From positions 310,001-374,000 of the forward strand of contig NZ_JACICC010000002.1 in assembly GCF_014195635.1 (NCBI RefSeq): a DNA stretch of 64,000 bases. The letters run 5' to 3'. The notes beneath the pieces are model-generated. The model was not told where the DNA came from and did no database searches. It worked only from the letters and a program-made list of their open reading frames with translations. Made by a program: the position numbers and the translations under genes. Positions 40,866-53,851 of this stretch are shown in pieces; the stretch's first letter is position 1, and each line of letters opens with the position of its first letter. This stretch comes from Pseudochelatococcus contaminans. GTDB lineage: Bacteria; Pseudomonadota; Alphaproteobacteria; Rhizobiales; Beijerinckiaceae.

Positions 40866-40922
40866 ACCAGACCCTCGCGATAAGTCCCTTCATTATTCGT
40901 CGCTCTCGAAAGGAAACGCGTC

Positions 40923-41408
40923 ATGGCGGATTCCACGGTTAATCTCACAGCTTCCCTGGCGTCAGCCGCCGCTCCCGAGAACGCGCTGGAAAAAGCGCGC
41001 CTCGCAGCCGATGCGGCGCGCGCTGCCGCCGACGCGGCGCAGGTCTATGCCGATCAGGCCGCTGCGGCCATCGGCGCTTTCGCCCACACGGCCACCGGCG
41101 GCGCGGTCGACCCGACCGTGTTCCAGTTGGCAATCTTCGTGCTCGCGGTATTCGTCGGCTACTACGTGGTGTGGTCGGTGACGCCCGCGCTGCATACGCC
41201 GCTGATGTCGGTCACCAACGCCATTTCCTCGGTCATCGTCGTCGGCGCGCTACTGGCTGTCGGCGTCGACACCGCCTCGGCGCTTGAGGGCAGCTCGGTG
41301 TGGGCGCGCGTGTTCGGCTTCCTCGCGCTGATCCTCGCCTCCGTCAACATCTTCGGCGGCTTCCTCGTCACCCAGCGCATGCTGGCCATGTACAAGAAGA
41401 AGGGCTGA
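40923..41408 (+). CDS. pntAB: NAD(P) transhydrogenase subunit alpha, part 2 (membrane)
   Basis: 161 residues. An Ala-rich helical N-terminus (about 1-58) precedes three or four membrane helices ('[18 protein letters not shown]', '[21 protein letters not shown]', '[24 protein letters not shown]'). It forms the proton channel with PntB. The Ala-rich extension is longer than in many homologues. Confidence 0.95.
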   Translation: MADSTVNLTASLASAAAPENALEKARLAADAARAAADAAQVYADQAAAAIGAFAHTATGGAVDPTVFQLAIFVLAVFVGYYVVWSVTPALHTPLMSVTNAISSVIVVGALLAVGVDTASALEGSSVWARVFGFLALILASVNIFGGFLVTQRMLAMYKKKG

Positions 41409-41413
41409 GCGCC

Positions 41414-42817
41414 ATGTCCGAAAACATCTCCGCCCTGCTCTACCTGGTTTCAGGCGTTCTCTTCATCCTGGCGTTGCGCGGGCTGTCGTCGCCGTCAACA
41501 TCGCGTCAGGGTAATCTTTACGGCATCATCGGTATGGCGCTGGCCATCGTCACCACGCTCGTCGGCCATCCGCCGGCCGGCCTAGGGGCATGGGTGCTGA
41601 TCATCGCCGGCATCGCCATCGGTGGCGGTATCGGCGCGGTGATCGCGCGGCGCGTGCCGATGACGGCCATGCCGCAGCTCGTCGCGGCGTTCCACTCGCT
41701 CGTCGGCCTCGCCGCCGTGCTGGTGGCCGCAGGTGCGCTTTATGCGCCGCGCGCTTTCGGCATCGGCGACATCGGCTCCATCAAGGGTGCGAGCTTGTTC
41801 GAGATGGGCCTTGGTCTCGCCATCGGTGCGATCACCTTCTCCGGCTCCATCATCGCCTTCCTCAAGCTTGACGGACGCATGTCCGGCAAGCCGATCATGC
41901 TGCCGAACAGGCATCTCATCAACATCGTGCTGGCGCTGCTGCTGGTGGTGCTTTTCGGGCTGTTCATCGGCACGGAAAACCACCTCATCTTCTGGCTCAT
42001 CGCGATCGTCAGCCTCGTGCTCGGCTTCCTGCTGATCGTGCCGATCGGCGGCGCCGACATGCCGGTCGTGGTGTCGATGCTCAACTCGTATTCGGGCTGG
42101 GCGGCGGCCGGCATCGGCTTCACGGTGGGCAATCTCGCGCTCATCATCACCGGCGCGCTGGTGGGTTCTTCGGGTGCGATCCTGTCCTACATCATGTGCA
42201 AGGGCATGAACCGCTCGTTCATCTCGGTGATCCTCGGCGGCTTCGGCGGCGATGACGCTGCGGCAGGCCCCGGCGGCGAAGTGGAAAGCCGCCCGGTGAA
42301 GCAGGGTTCGGCCGAAGACGCCGCCTTCCTGCTGAAGAACGCCGGCAAGGTCATCATCGTCCCCGGCTACGGCATGGCGGTTGCGCAGGCACAGCACGCG
42401 CTGCGCGAAATGGGCGATCTGCTGAAGGCCGAAGGCGTCGAGGTCAAGTACGCCATCCACCCGGTGGCGGGCCGCATGCCCGGCCATATGAACGTGCTGC
42501 TGGCCGAAGCCAACGTGCCCTACGACGAAGTCTTCGAGCTTGAGGACATCAACTCGGAATTCTCGCAGGCGGATGTTGCCTTCGTCATCGGCGCCAACGA
42601 CGTGACCAACCCGGCCGCCAAGACCGACCCGTCATCGCCGATCTTCGGCATGCCGATCCTCGATGTCGAGAAGGCCAAGACCGTGCTGTTCAGCAAGCGC
42701 GGAATGGGCTCGGGTTATGCGGGCGTCGAAAATGAGTTGTTCTTCCGCGACAACACGATGATGCTCTTCGGCGATGCCAAGAAAATGGTCGAAACCATTT
42801 TGAAGTCGCTGAACTGA
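41414..42817 (+). CDS. pntB: NAD(P) transhydrogenase subunit beta
   Basis: 467 residues from the ATG at 41414, 5 bp after pntAB. About eight membrane helices are followed by the NADP(H)-binding domain ('VIIVPGYGMAVAQAQHAL', 'HPVAGRMPGHMNVLLAEA', 'FVIGANDVTNPAA', 'KRGMGSGYAGVEN'). It completes the three-gene pnt operon; NADPH from it would feed PhaB and GltBD. Confidence 0.96.
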   Translation: MSENISALLYLVSGVLFILALRGLSSPSTSRQGNLYGIIGMALAIVTTLVGHPPAGLGAWVLIIAGIAIGGGIGAVIARRVPMTAMPQLVAAFHSLVGLAAVLVAAGALYAPRAFGIGDIGSIKGASLFEMGLGLAIGAITFSGSIIAFLKLDGRMSGKPIMLPNRHLINIVLALLLVVLFGLFIGTENHLIFWLIAIVSLVLGFLLIVPIGGADMPVVVSMLNSYSGWAAAGIGFTVGNLALIITGALVGSSGAILSYIMCKGMNRSFISVILGGFGGDDAAAGPGGEVESRPVKQGSAEDAAFLLKNAGKVIIVPGYGMAVAQAQHALREMGDLLKAEGVEVKYAIHPVAGRMPGHMNVLLAEANVPYDEVFELEDINSEFSQADVAFVIGANDVTNPAAKTDPSSPIFGMPILDVEKAKTVLFSKRGMGSGYAGVENELFFRDNTMMLFGDAKKMVETILKSLN

Positions 42818-42839
42818 CGCTTTTTGATGTCCAGATCCA

Positions 42840-42872
42840 CCTGTCATTGCGTTCGCGCAATGACAGGGTTTT
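42840..42872 (+). terminator. Rho-independent terminator after pntB
   Basis: CCTGTCATTGCG and CGCAATGACAGG form a perfect 12-bp stem closed by a TTCG tetraloop, followed by GTTTTGG. It lies 22 bp past the pntB stop. Confidence 0.88.
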
Positions 42873-42883
42873 GGTCGGACCAT

Positions 42884-42978
42884 AAAAAAGGGGCCGCACA
42901 TTTACATGTACGGCCCAAGTCTAGGGAGGAAACGCCCAAGGAGGGCAGCGATAAGGCGACGCCATCGCCATATCGCAC
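42884..42978 (-). ncRNA. mmgR: Alpha-r8 (mmgR-like) small RNA
   Basis: Read on the minus strand, about 85-95 nt: a GGCGA/TCGCC hairpin (42955-42969), a GCCC-TCCTT-GGGC hairpin (42934-42946), then the single-stranded 10-mer TTTCCTCCCT (42923-42932). A terminator GGGCCG...CGGCCC (42891-42916) with six Ts (42884-42889) ends it. As I recall, the 10-mer and this architecture are the signature of the alpha-r8 family, whose Sinorhizobium member mmgR limits PHB granule formation and is repressed by AniA/PhaR. A candidate promoter is TTGTTT (43008-43013), 17 bp, CATATT (42985-42990). The exact 5' end is uncertain. Confidence 0.72.
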
Positions 42979-43004
42979 TGCAACAATATGCCAGTGCGCT
43001 GCAC
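42974..43004. promoter_or_regulatory. TGC-N3-GCA dyads over the sRNA promoter (PhaR-like)
   Basis: GTGC-GCT-GCAC (42994-43004) lies in the spacer of the candidate sRNA promoter, and CGC-ACT-GCAA (42974-42983) lies at the predicted start. On the minus strand the second reads TTGCAGTGCG, sharing TTGCAGTGC with the palindrome upstream of phaB. The spacing matches reported PhaR sites. Confidence 0.45.
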
Positions 43005-43013
43005 AAAAAACAA

Positions 43014-43200
43014 GGCGCATCGGTGTACATTTTGTTGCCCGCAGGCGTTTCCGTGGCCGGTCGCCATCGTCCGGTCCACAGGCGAGTATCATAATCCGGC
43101 AAGAAATGGCCGGTTATCAAAAGGATAAGGCGGATAGCATCAAGCTGTCCGCCTTCTTGCCGTTTCCATCTCCGTGCTGCATTTTTCTTCCGCGCGCTGT
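43014..43200. other. Gap between the sRNA promoter and the hisN leader
   Basis: No gene seen. GCGGATAGC...GCTGTCCGC (43130-43152) forms a 9-bp hairpin with one wobble. It may be a leader element of the phosphatase gene. Confidence 0.4.
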
Positions 43201-43253
43201 TGCGTCTGCAAGCTTAAGTGCGTCTGCAAGTCAGGTGCCTCTGCAAGTCCAAG
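43201..43253. repeat. Three imperfect 17-18-bp tandem repeats before hisN
   Basis: TGCGTCTGCAAGCTTAAG (43201-43218), TGCGTCTGCAAGTCAGG (43219-43235) and TGCCTCTGCAAGTCCAAG (43236-43253) follow one another directly and end next to the Shine-Dalgarno AAGGGAG of the phosphatase gene. The third copy supplies part of that site. Confidence 0.85.
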
Positions 43254-43263
43254 GGAGTTTCCG

Positions 43264-44073
43264 GTGCCTTCCTCAGTCTTCGCCACTGAAATCGCAACTT
43301 TCGCCGACAGGCTCGCTGCCGCTTCGGCAAATGTCACACTGCCGCTGTTCCGTACCCCGCTCGATGCGGATGACAAGTCTGACGATGGCGTGTTCGACCC
43401 CGTTACTGCCGCTGACCGGGACGCGGAAACCGCCATGCGGGCGCTCATTCGCGATGCCTATCCCGAACACGGCATCGAGGGCGAGGAGCATGACGACGAA
43501 CGCACGGACGCAGATTACGTCTGGGTGCTCGATCCCATTGACGGGACTCGTGCCTTCATTTCCGGCCTGCCACTGTGGGGCACGCTGATCGGGCTGAAAC
43601 ACAAGGGCAAGCCTGTGTTCGGACTGCTGCATCAGCCCTTTACCGGCGAGACTTTCACAGGCGCCACCTTTCCCGGCGAAGAGCCTGTGAGCCTTTATAG
43701 GCGCGGTTCCATCCGGCATGATCTGCGCACGCGTGCCCGTCCCGAGCTGTCGGAAGCGACGATTTCAACCACGTCGCCGCGGCAGTTCTCCGGAGCGACG
43801 CTGGAGGCCTATGACCGGGTGGAGCGTCAGTGCCGCCTCGCCCGCTATGGCTATGACTGCTACGCTTATGCGATGCTGGCGGCGGGGCATGTTGATCTGG
43901 TCGTCGAGGCCGGCCTCAAGCCGTGCGATATCCTGCCTCTGGTGCCCATCATCGAAGCGGCGGGCGGCATCGTGACCACGTGGGACGGTGCGCCGGTAAC
44001 GGCGGGCGGCACGGCGATTGCCGCCGGCGACGCGCGGCTTCACGAGGCCGCGCTGGCGCTGCTCGGAGCCTGA
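43264..44073 (+). CDS. hisN: Inositol monophosphatase-family phosphatase (histidinol-phosphatase-like)
   Basis: Metal-dependent phosphatase, 269 residues from the GTG at 43264 (GGGAG upstream). Metal ligands are visible in 'GIEGEEH', 'WVLDPIDGTRAFISGLPLWG' and the late 'CDILPLVPIIEAAGG'. The 'FISGLPLWGTLIGL' segment is typical of the HisN histidinol-phosphatase branch, but inositol-1-phosphatase activity is possible. Its 3' end overlaps the convergent pldB gene by 34 bp. Confidence 0.88.
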   Translation: MPSSVFATEIATFADRLAAASANVTLPLFRTPLDADDKSDDGVFDPVTAADRDAETAMRALIRDAYPEHGIEGEEHDDERTDADYVWVLDPIDGTRAFISGLPLWGTLIGLKHKGKPVFGLLHQPFTGETFTGATFPGEEPVSLYRRGSIRHDLRTRARPELSEATISTTSPRQFSGATLEAYDRVERQCRLARYGYDCYAYAMLAAGHVDLVVEAGLKPCDILPLVPIIEAAGGIVTTWDGAPVTAGGTAIAAGDARLHEAALALLGA

Positions 44074-45080
44074 ACGCTGGCCGGCGGCTCGCTGCCGATC
44101 AAGCCCTTGCCGGGAATAAAGGCATCGAACGCCGCCCAGAAAACCTCGCGATAATCGTCGCTCTCGATCAAAATTTCGTGCCGCGCGTGCGGTAATACGA
44201 GGGCGTTGCCGGTTTTCAGCCGGGAACCGAAGCGTTCGATGGCAGGCGTCGAGACGACCTTGTCGTCGCCAGCGGCGATAATCAGCGTCGGCGTGGCGAC
44301 ACGCAGGGCAAAACCGGGAGACGCCAGACGCCCCATCGCCCGGTAGGCCGCGGCCAGCCAGCCGAAAGTGGGGCCGCCGGACACGATCCACGGCGCGCGC
44401 TCGATCACCGCACGCAGACGCTGGAGCCGGGCGGGATCGTGGCTGATGGCGTTGTCGCCGGCAGCGCGCCGCGCCCGCACCGCCGCGCGATAATGCGGGA
44501 CGACGAGCCGCCCGAGCCCTATGGCGGCAAACAGGCCCGCGAGCGGCCCCGTGAATGCCGGCGCGGTATGCCGCGACAGGGCAATCATGGGCGACACGGC
44601 AACAATGCGGGTAAAATCTTGTCGGGGGCGCTGACCTGCCTCGGCGCGCAACAACGCGACAGTGCCGCCCATGGAATGGCAGAGAGCAAAATTCGGGCCG
44701 CCGAGCGGCGCAACGACCTGCTCCATCACGGCATCGAGATCGCGCTGGTAGGCGGCAAAATCTCGCACCGGCACCCGGCGCATGCGTCGGCCCGCAGCGC
44801 CGTGACGCTTGAGGGGGCGCGAGCCGCCCTGCCCGCGCCAGTCGAACGCGACGACATGAAACCCGCGAGCGCGCAGATCGGCAATCGTCTCGAAATATTT
44901 TTCAATAAACTCTCCCCGCCCCTGCAGGAGAGTGACAACGCCCTGTGCTTCACCCGCCAGCGGCGACCATGATGCGGCGCGCAGGCGCAGACGATCACGC
45001 GTCTTCACCTCGTGCAGGGTTGCACCGGCCGGGATGGGATTATCGGGTGTCGCGACGAGATCCAGATCATATTCTGACAT
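44040..45080 (-). CDS. pldB: Alpha/beta hydrolase, lysophospholipase (PldB-like)
   Basis: 346 residues of the S33/lysophospholipase L2 group: 'LLQGRGEFIEKYFETIADLRARGFHVVAFDWRGQGGS', nucleophile elbow CHSMGG near residue 156, 'LIIAAGDDKVVS' with a catalytic Asp, and 'LPHARHEIL' with the His. No signal peptide, so it is probably cytoplasmic or membrane-associated. An imperfect repeat CTTGGGCAGA (45120-45129, 45137-45146) lies upstream. Confidence 0.88.
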   Translation of the reverse strand: MSEYDLDLVATPDNPIPAGATLHEVKTRDRLRLRAASWSPLAGEAQGVVTLLQGRGEFIEKYFETIADLRARGFHVVAFDWRGQGGSRPLKRHGAAGRRMRRVPVRDFAAYQRDLDAVMEQVVAPLGGPNFALCHSMGGTVALLRAEAGQRPRQDFTRIVAVSPMIALSRHTAPAFTGPLAGLFAAIGLGRLVVPHYRAAVRARRAAGDNAISHDPARLQRLRAVIERAPWIVSGGPTFGWLAAAYRAMGRLASPGFALRVATPTLIIAAGDDKVVSTPAIERFGSRLKTGNALVLPHARHEILIESDDYREVFWAAFDAFIPGKGLIGSEPPASVQAPSSASAAS

Positions 45081-45239
45081 GCCGATGCCGCATCCGTTCC
45101 TGTCGTAACCTTGGGCAGATCATAAGCTTGGGCAGACGGATTCGCCGCCACCAGCCGCCTGCGCATATTTCAGAAAACCCGCTTCCCGGTCAAACACGCG
45201 GACGCGCCGATAAACAATTCCGTAAAGCCCAAAAAGGCT

Positions 45240-45267
45240 CTTGAAAACGGTTCGCCCCGAACTATTT
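45240..45267 (+). promoter_or_regulatory. RpoH (sigma-32)-type promoter of hsp20
   Basis: CTTG at 45240-45243 and CTATTT at 45262-45267 are 18 bases apart, matching the alphaproteobacterial heat-shock consensus CTTG-N17/18-CYTATNT. The predicted start near 45274 gives a leader of about 107 nt. Confidence 0.6.
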
Positions 45268-45273
45268 CAGAGC

Positions 45274-45380
45274 CGTGCAGGCCATTGCGGCTGCACGCGA
45301 GCCCGATGATCCCCGGCCCGGCCATATGGCGGGCAGGATATCGGAAGCTTAATCATATCGCTTCATCAGGAGGATGTGTC
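45274..45380 (+). promoter_or_regulatory. ROSE-type RNA thermometer in the hsp20 leader
   Basis: The leader folds into a CGTGCAG/CTGCACG hairpin (45274-45297), a GCCCGGCCAT/ATGGCGGGC hairpin (45316-45334), and a last hairpin in which TCGCT (45358-45362) faces the Shine-Dalgarno AGGAGGA (45368-45374). The U-Y-G-C-U motif opposite the ribosome site, with a G-G mismatch, is the ROSE signature. It should block translation until heat melts it. Confidence 0.65.
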
Positions 45381-45869
45381 ATGCGTCATTTCGATCTTTC
45401 CCCCCTTTATCGCTCCACCGTGGGCTTCGACCGTCTGTTTTCGTTGCTGGATCAGGCAAGCGGCGTCGACCAGTCGCCGACCTATCCGCCCTACAACATC
45501 GAGCGCACCGGCGAGAATAACTATCGCATCTCGCTCGCGGTCGCCGGGTTCACGCAGGATAACCTGACCATCGAGACCCGGGATAACGCGCTCACCGTGC
45601 GCGGCGACAAGCAGGCCCAGACGCCAGCCGAAGGCACCGCCGAAGAGCCGGCAGAGGTGCTGTATCAGGGCATCGCCTCGCGGGCGTTCGAGCGCCGCTT
45701 CCAGCTTGCCGACCATGTGCACGTGACCGGCGCGACGCTTGAAAACGGGTTGCTGCACATCGATCTCGTCCGCGAGATCCCCGAGGCCAAGAAGCCGCGC
45801 CTCGTGCCGATCGGCGCTCCGTCGCGCCGTGTCGAGACCATTCAGGCCGACACGCAGCAGGCGGCCTGA
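45381..45869 (+). CDS. Small heat-shock protein Hsp20 (IbpA family)
   Basis: Holdase chaperone. From the ATG at 45381 (AGGAGG upstream) 162 residues: 'MRHFDLSPLYRSTVGFDRLFSLLDQ' and 'YPPYNIERTGENNYRISLAVAGF' are class A bacterial sHsp signatures, then the alpha-crystallin domain ending 'ATLENGLLHIDLVREIPEAKKPR' with the C-terminal V/I-P tail. A strong terminator follows. Confidence 0.95.
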   Translation: MRHFDLSPLYRSTVGFDRLFSLLDQASGVDQSPTYPPYNIERTGENNYRISLAVAGFTQDNLTIETRDNALTVRGDKQAQTPAEGTAEEPAEVLYQGIASRAFERRFQLADHVHVTGATLENGLLHIDLVREIPEAKKPRLVPIGAPSRRVETIQADTQQAA

Positions 45870-45900
45870 CACACGCAACGGCGATGATCGTACTTTCGGG

Positions 45901-45925
45901 AAGGGCGCCTCACGGCGCCCTTTTT
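45901..45925 (+). terminator. Rho-independent terminator after hsp20
   Basis: AAGGGCGCC and GGCGCCCTT form a 9-bp stem with a TCAC loop and run into TTTTT, 32 bp past the stop. Confidence 0.9.
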
Positions 45926-46627
45926 CATGCCCGGCTTTCCATAATGCGTTCCGTGCGAAATTGTTCCGAAACGGGATCAAAGCGGGGCAACGGCGCAAGC
46001 TAATAATTTTATTCCAATTTATCCCAATTCCTCGCACCAAAATTTCCGGCACCGATGCCCTGGCAGCAACTTCGGACAAAAAAGTCGAAATTCGGTGCTT
46101 GTAATGCTTCAAAAAGTCTGCCATTGTCCGCCACGGATTAGGACAGCCTTACTGTCCCATTCCGGGTGCGGCCAATCGGCCGAGATCCATATCCGGGCGG
46201 ACGGCCACGCGATTCGAATCGTTATCGCGAATGCCGGAACCGCATGTTTCGAGGCGCGTTGGCTATCATGGCACGCATTATTGTCGCTCCGTTCTCGGTT
46301 GCTCCATTCGAGACAGAGCCTGCCATCCGTAAAGACGGTACGCGAACGGGCGGATAAGCGGCGTGATCCCGCGTCCCGCCCGATGCGTGAAGACGCAAAC
46401 GGTGCGGGCGTGAATGCAGGCGCTCCCGCGCCAGAGTTTTCCAGACAAACCACCTGCCAACAAACAAGATGATCGGTTCAGGCGTCGGGCCAGCCCGCTG
46501 CCTGCCCAGTCGACCCCGCAAGAAACGGACACGAACGACGGATCACTTTCCCGGCGAGCGTAGACGCGACTCTCGCGCCCATCGCGATAACCAAGGAGGC
46601 CGTAACGGCCGCATACAGGATCGAATT
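45926..46627. other. 700-bp region upstream of gltB
   Basis: I see no supported gene, although open frames exist on both strands. The stretch 46000-46100 is AT-rich and is the likeliest place for the gltB promoter. No riboswitch or clear operator was recognised. Confidence 0.4.
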
Positions 46628-51400
<4,773 letters not shown>

Positions 51401-51411
51401 GGGAGGCCACG

Positions 51412-52839
51412 ATGGGAAAAGTCACCGGATTTCTTGAATACGACCGGCAGGATGCCAAGTACGAGCCTGCCTCTGACCGCGTGCGCCACTACCGCGAGTT
51501 CACGCTGCCGCTGGACAACAAGGATGTGGAGCGGCAGGCCGCCCGCTGCATGGACTGCGGCATCCCCTTCTGCCACGGCGACACGGGCTGCCCAGTTCAC
51601 AACCAGATCCCGGACTGGAACGACCTCGTCTACCATCAGGACTGGAAGGACGCGGCGCTCAACCTGCACTCCACCAACAACTTCCCCGAGTTCACCGGCC
51701 GCGTCTGCCCCGCCCCCTGCGAGGAAGCCTGCACGCTGAACCTGGAAAATACGCCGGTTGCCATCAAGACCATCGAGCAGACCATTGCCGACAAGGCATG
51801 GGAAGAAGGCTGGATCGTGCCGGAAATCCCGGCGCAGCAGACCGGCAAGCGCATCGCCATCATCGGCTCCGGCCCTGCTGGCCTCGCAGCTGCCCAGCAG
51901 CTCGCCCGCGCCGGACACGAGGTGCATCTGTTCGAGCGCGAGCCCAAGGCCGGCGGCCTGCTGCGCTATGGCATTCCTGACTTCAAGATGGAGAAGCACC
52001 ACATCGACAGGCGCGTCGCGCAGATGGAAGCGGAAGGCGTGCGTTTCCACTACGGCGTCAACGTCGGCGTCACGCATCCGTTCGACGATCTGGTGGAAGG
52101 CTTCGATGCCGTGCTGCTGACGGGCGGGTCGGAAAAGCCGCGCGACCCGCAGTTGCCGGGCACCAACCTGAAGGGCGTCTACTACGCCATGCCCTATCTC
52201 ATCCAGCAGAACCGTCGCAACGGCGGCGAGAGCCTGCCGGATCACGAGGAGCCAATCCTTGCCACCGGCAAGCACGTGGTTGTGGTGGGCGGCGGCGACA
52301 CGGCGTCGGACTGCGTCGGCACCGCGTTCCGTCAAGGCGCGCTGTCGGTGACGCAGCTCGACATCCGCCCCATGGCCCCGATGCTGGAAGACAAGCTCAC
52401 CGTGTGGCCCTATTGGCCAACGAAGTTCCGCACCTCCTCCAGCCAGGCCGAAGGGGCGGAGCGCGAGTTCCAGGCTGCGACCCTGGGTCTTGAAGGCAAG
52501 AACGGCCTCGTCACCGGCGTACGCTGCGCCCGTGTGGATGAACGGCGCAAGCCCATTCCCGGCACCGAGTTCGTCCGCAAGGCCGAGCTGGTGTTCATCG
52601 CCATCGGATTCGCCAGCCCTGTGCACGAAGGCATGCTGGAGCAGGCGGGTGTTGCTTTCGACCGTCGTGGAAACGTTGCCGCCGATACGCTCGCCTATCG
52701 CACCTCCCGCGACAAGGTTTTCGCCGCCGGTGACATGCGGCGCGGCCAGTCGCTGGTGGTATGGGCCATCCGCGAAGGCCGGCAGGCAGCCCACGCCATC
52801 GACACGTGGCTGATGGGCACGAGCCTGCTGCCGCGCTGA
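51412..52839 (+). CDS. gltD: Glutamate synthase [NADPH] small subunit
   Basis: Supplies electrons from NADPH through FAD and 4Fe-4S clusters to GltB. 475 residues, ATG at 51412 behind GGGAGG, 11 bp after gltB. N-terminal cluster Cys lie in '[22 protein letters not shown]' and 'CPAPCEEAC'; FAD loop '[22 protein letters not shown]'; NADPH loop '[16 protein letters not shown]'. Confidence 0.96.
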   Translation: MGKVTGFLEYDRQDAKYEPASDRVRHYREFTLPLDNKDVERQAARCMDCGIPFCHGDTGCPVHNQIPDWNDLVYHQDWKDAALNLHSTNNFPEFTGRVCPAPCEEACTLNLENTPVAIKTIEQTIADKAWEEGWIVPEIPAQQTGKRIAIIGSGPAGLAAAQQLARAGHEVHLFEREPKAGGLLRYGIPDFKMEKHHIDRRVAQMEAEGVRFHYGVNVGVTHPFDDLVEGFDAVLLTGGSEKPRDPQLPGTNLKGVYYAMPYLIQQNRRNGGESLPDHEEPILATGKHVVVVGGGDTASDCVGTAFRQGALSVTQLDIRPMAPMLEDKLTVWPYWPTKFRTSSSQAEGAEREFQAATLGLEGKNGLVTGVRCARVDERRKPIPGTEFVRKAELVFIAIGFASPVHEGMLEQAGVAFDRRGNVAADTLAYRTSRDKVFAAGDMRRGQSLVVWAIREGRQAAHAIDTWLMGTSLLPR

Positions 52840-52848
52840 CGTGACAAC

Positions 52849-52880
52849 ATCGGTCAGAGCGATCTCACGATCTGACCGAT
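52849..52880. other. Palindromic hairpin after gltD
   Basis: ATCGGTCAGA and TCTGACCGAT form a perfect 10-bp stem with a 12-base loop, 10 bp past the gltD stop. There is no U tract. It is close in sequence to the palindrome after accA (33498-33527). The gap to 53065 contains an AT-rich stretch (52965-52995) suitable for a promoter. Confidence 0.5.
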
Positions 52881-53065
52881 AAAACCTCGCCCACACTCAA
52901 AAGCGATCTGATACCGCGCCCCGGGAGGCTGAACGCCTTTCCGGGGCGATGCATGTCTGACCTGTAAATAAAAGTTATTATAATTCCAATAAAGTGAGCG
53001 CAGACTGACTTGAAGGTGATCCGCGGGATTCGCGCGACATCTTTGACATCAACGGGCGACACGAC

Positions 53066-53767
53066 ATGCAAGACAACGCCGGCCATCGGGAAAATCATCT
53101 TGTCACACGTATCGGCTGGCTGCGCGCGGCCGTTCTTGGCGCCAACGATGGCATCATCTCCACCGCAAGTCTGATTCTGGGCGTGGCCGCCGCGGAACCA
53201 TCCGGTGAGGGAGTGCTACTGGCGGGTGTGGCGGGGCTCGTCGCCGGCGCCATGTCGATGGCGGCAGGGGAGTACGTTTCGGTCAGTTCGCAGTCGGATA
53301 CTGAAAATGCCGATCTCGCCCGCGAGAAGCGTGAACTCGAAACCGATCCGGCCTATGAGCGGGAAGAACTTGCGAATATCTATATCGCGCGCGGCGTCGA
53401 CAGTGTGCTTGCCCACCAGGTCGCCGATCAACTCATGGCCAGGGATGCCCTGGCGGCACATGCCCGAGACGAACTGGGAATATCGGAGATCAGCGTCGCA
53501 CGTCCGGTGCAGGCCGCGCTGACATCCGCCGCAACCTTCACCGTTGGCGCAGCCGCACCGTTGATTCTTGCGCTCGTTTCGCCGGAAGAATGGTTGTGGA
53601 CAGCGGTCGCCGCGGGATCGCTGCTGTTCCTTGCGGTGCTCGGCGCGGTAGGCGCAGTGGCTGGCGGTGCTGGCATCGTGAAACCCACCATCCGGGTAAC
53701 GTTCTGGGGCGCGCTGGCCATGGCCCTGACATCCGCGATCGGCGGAATATTCGGCACTGTGGTATAA
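53066..53767 (+). CDS. VIT1/CCC1-family transporter
   Basis: 233 residues of the vacuolar iron transporter (VIT) family, in bacteria thought to move Fe2+ or Mn2+. First helix pair 'WLRAAVLGANDGIISTASLILGVAAA', 'GVAGLVAGAMSMAAGEYVSVSSQSD', a charged cytoplasmic segment with 'REKRELETDP.YEREELANIYIARG' (metal-binding Glu residues), then three C-terminal helices. Stands alone between gltD and a convergent lipoprotein gene. Confidence 0.9.
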   Translation: MQDNAGHRENHLVTRIGWLRAAVLGANDGIISTASLILGVAAAEPSGEGVLLAGVAGLVAGAMSMAAGEYVSVSSQSDTENADLAREKRELETDPAYEREELANIYIARGVDSVLAHQVADQLMARDALAAHARDELGISEISVARPVQAALTSAATFTVGAAAPLILALVSPEEWLWTAVAAGSLLFLAVLGAVGAVAGGAGIVKPTIRVTFWGALAMALTSAIGGIFGTVV

Positions 53768-53790
53768 ACGTTTACGCGTCAAACGATTAT

Positions 53791-53820
53791 GGCCTCCCCG
53801 GACCAGTATCCGGAAAGGCC
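53791..53820. terminator. Hairpin between convergent VIT and lipoprotein genes
   Basis: GGCCT-ccc-CGGA pairs with TCCG-gaa-AGGCC across a 6-base loop. It lacks a T run in either direction, so termination strength is uncertain. Confidence 0.4.
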
Positions 53821-53851
53821 AATATTCAGAGTGATGATGACGGACCGGGTA

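Noticed and set aside
42980-42995. Sigma-54 promoter TGGCAT-N5-TGCA before the mmgR-like sRNA
   Set aside because: GG and GC are separated by nine bases instead of ten, and sigma-54 spacing is strict. A TTGTTT-N17-CATATT promoter fits better.
52965-52995. Irr/ICE-type iron box before the VIT transporter
   Set aside because: The AT-rich stretch lacks the inverted TTTAGAA/TTCTAAA pattern.
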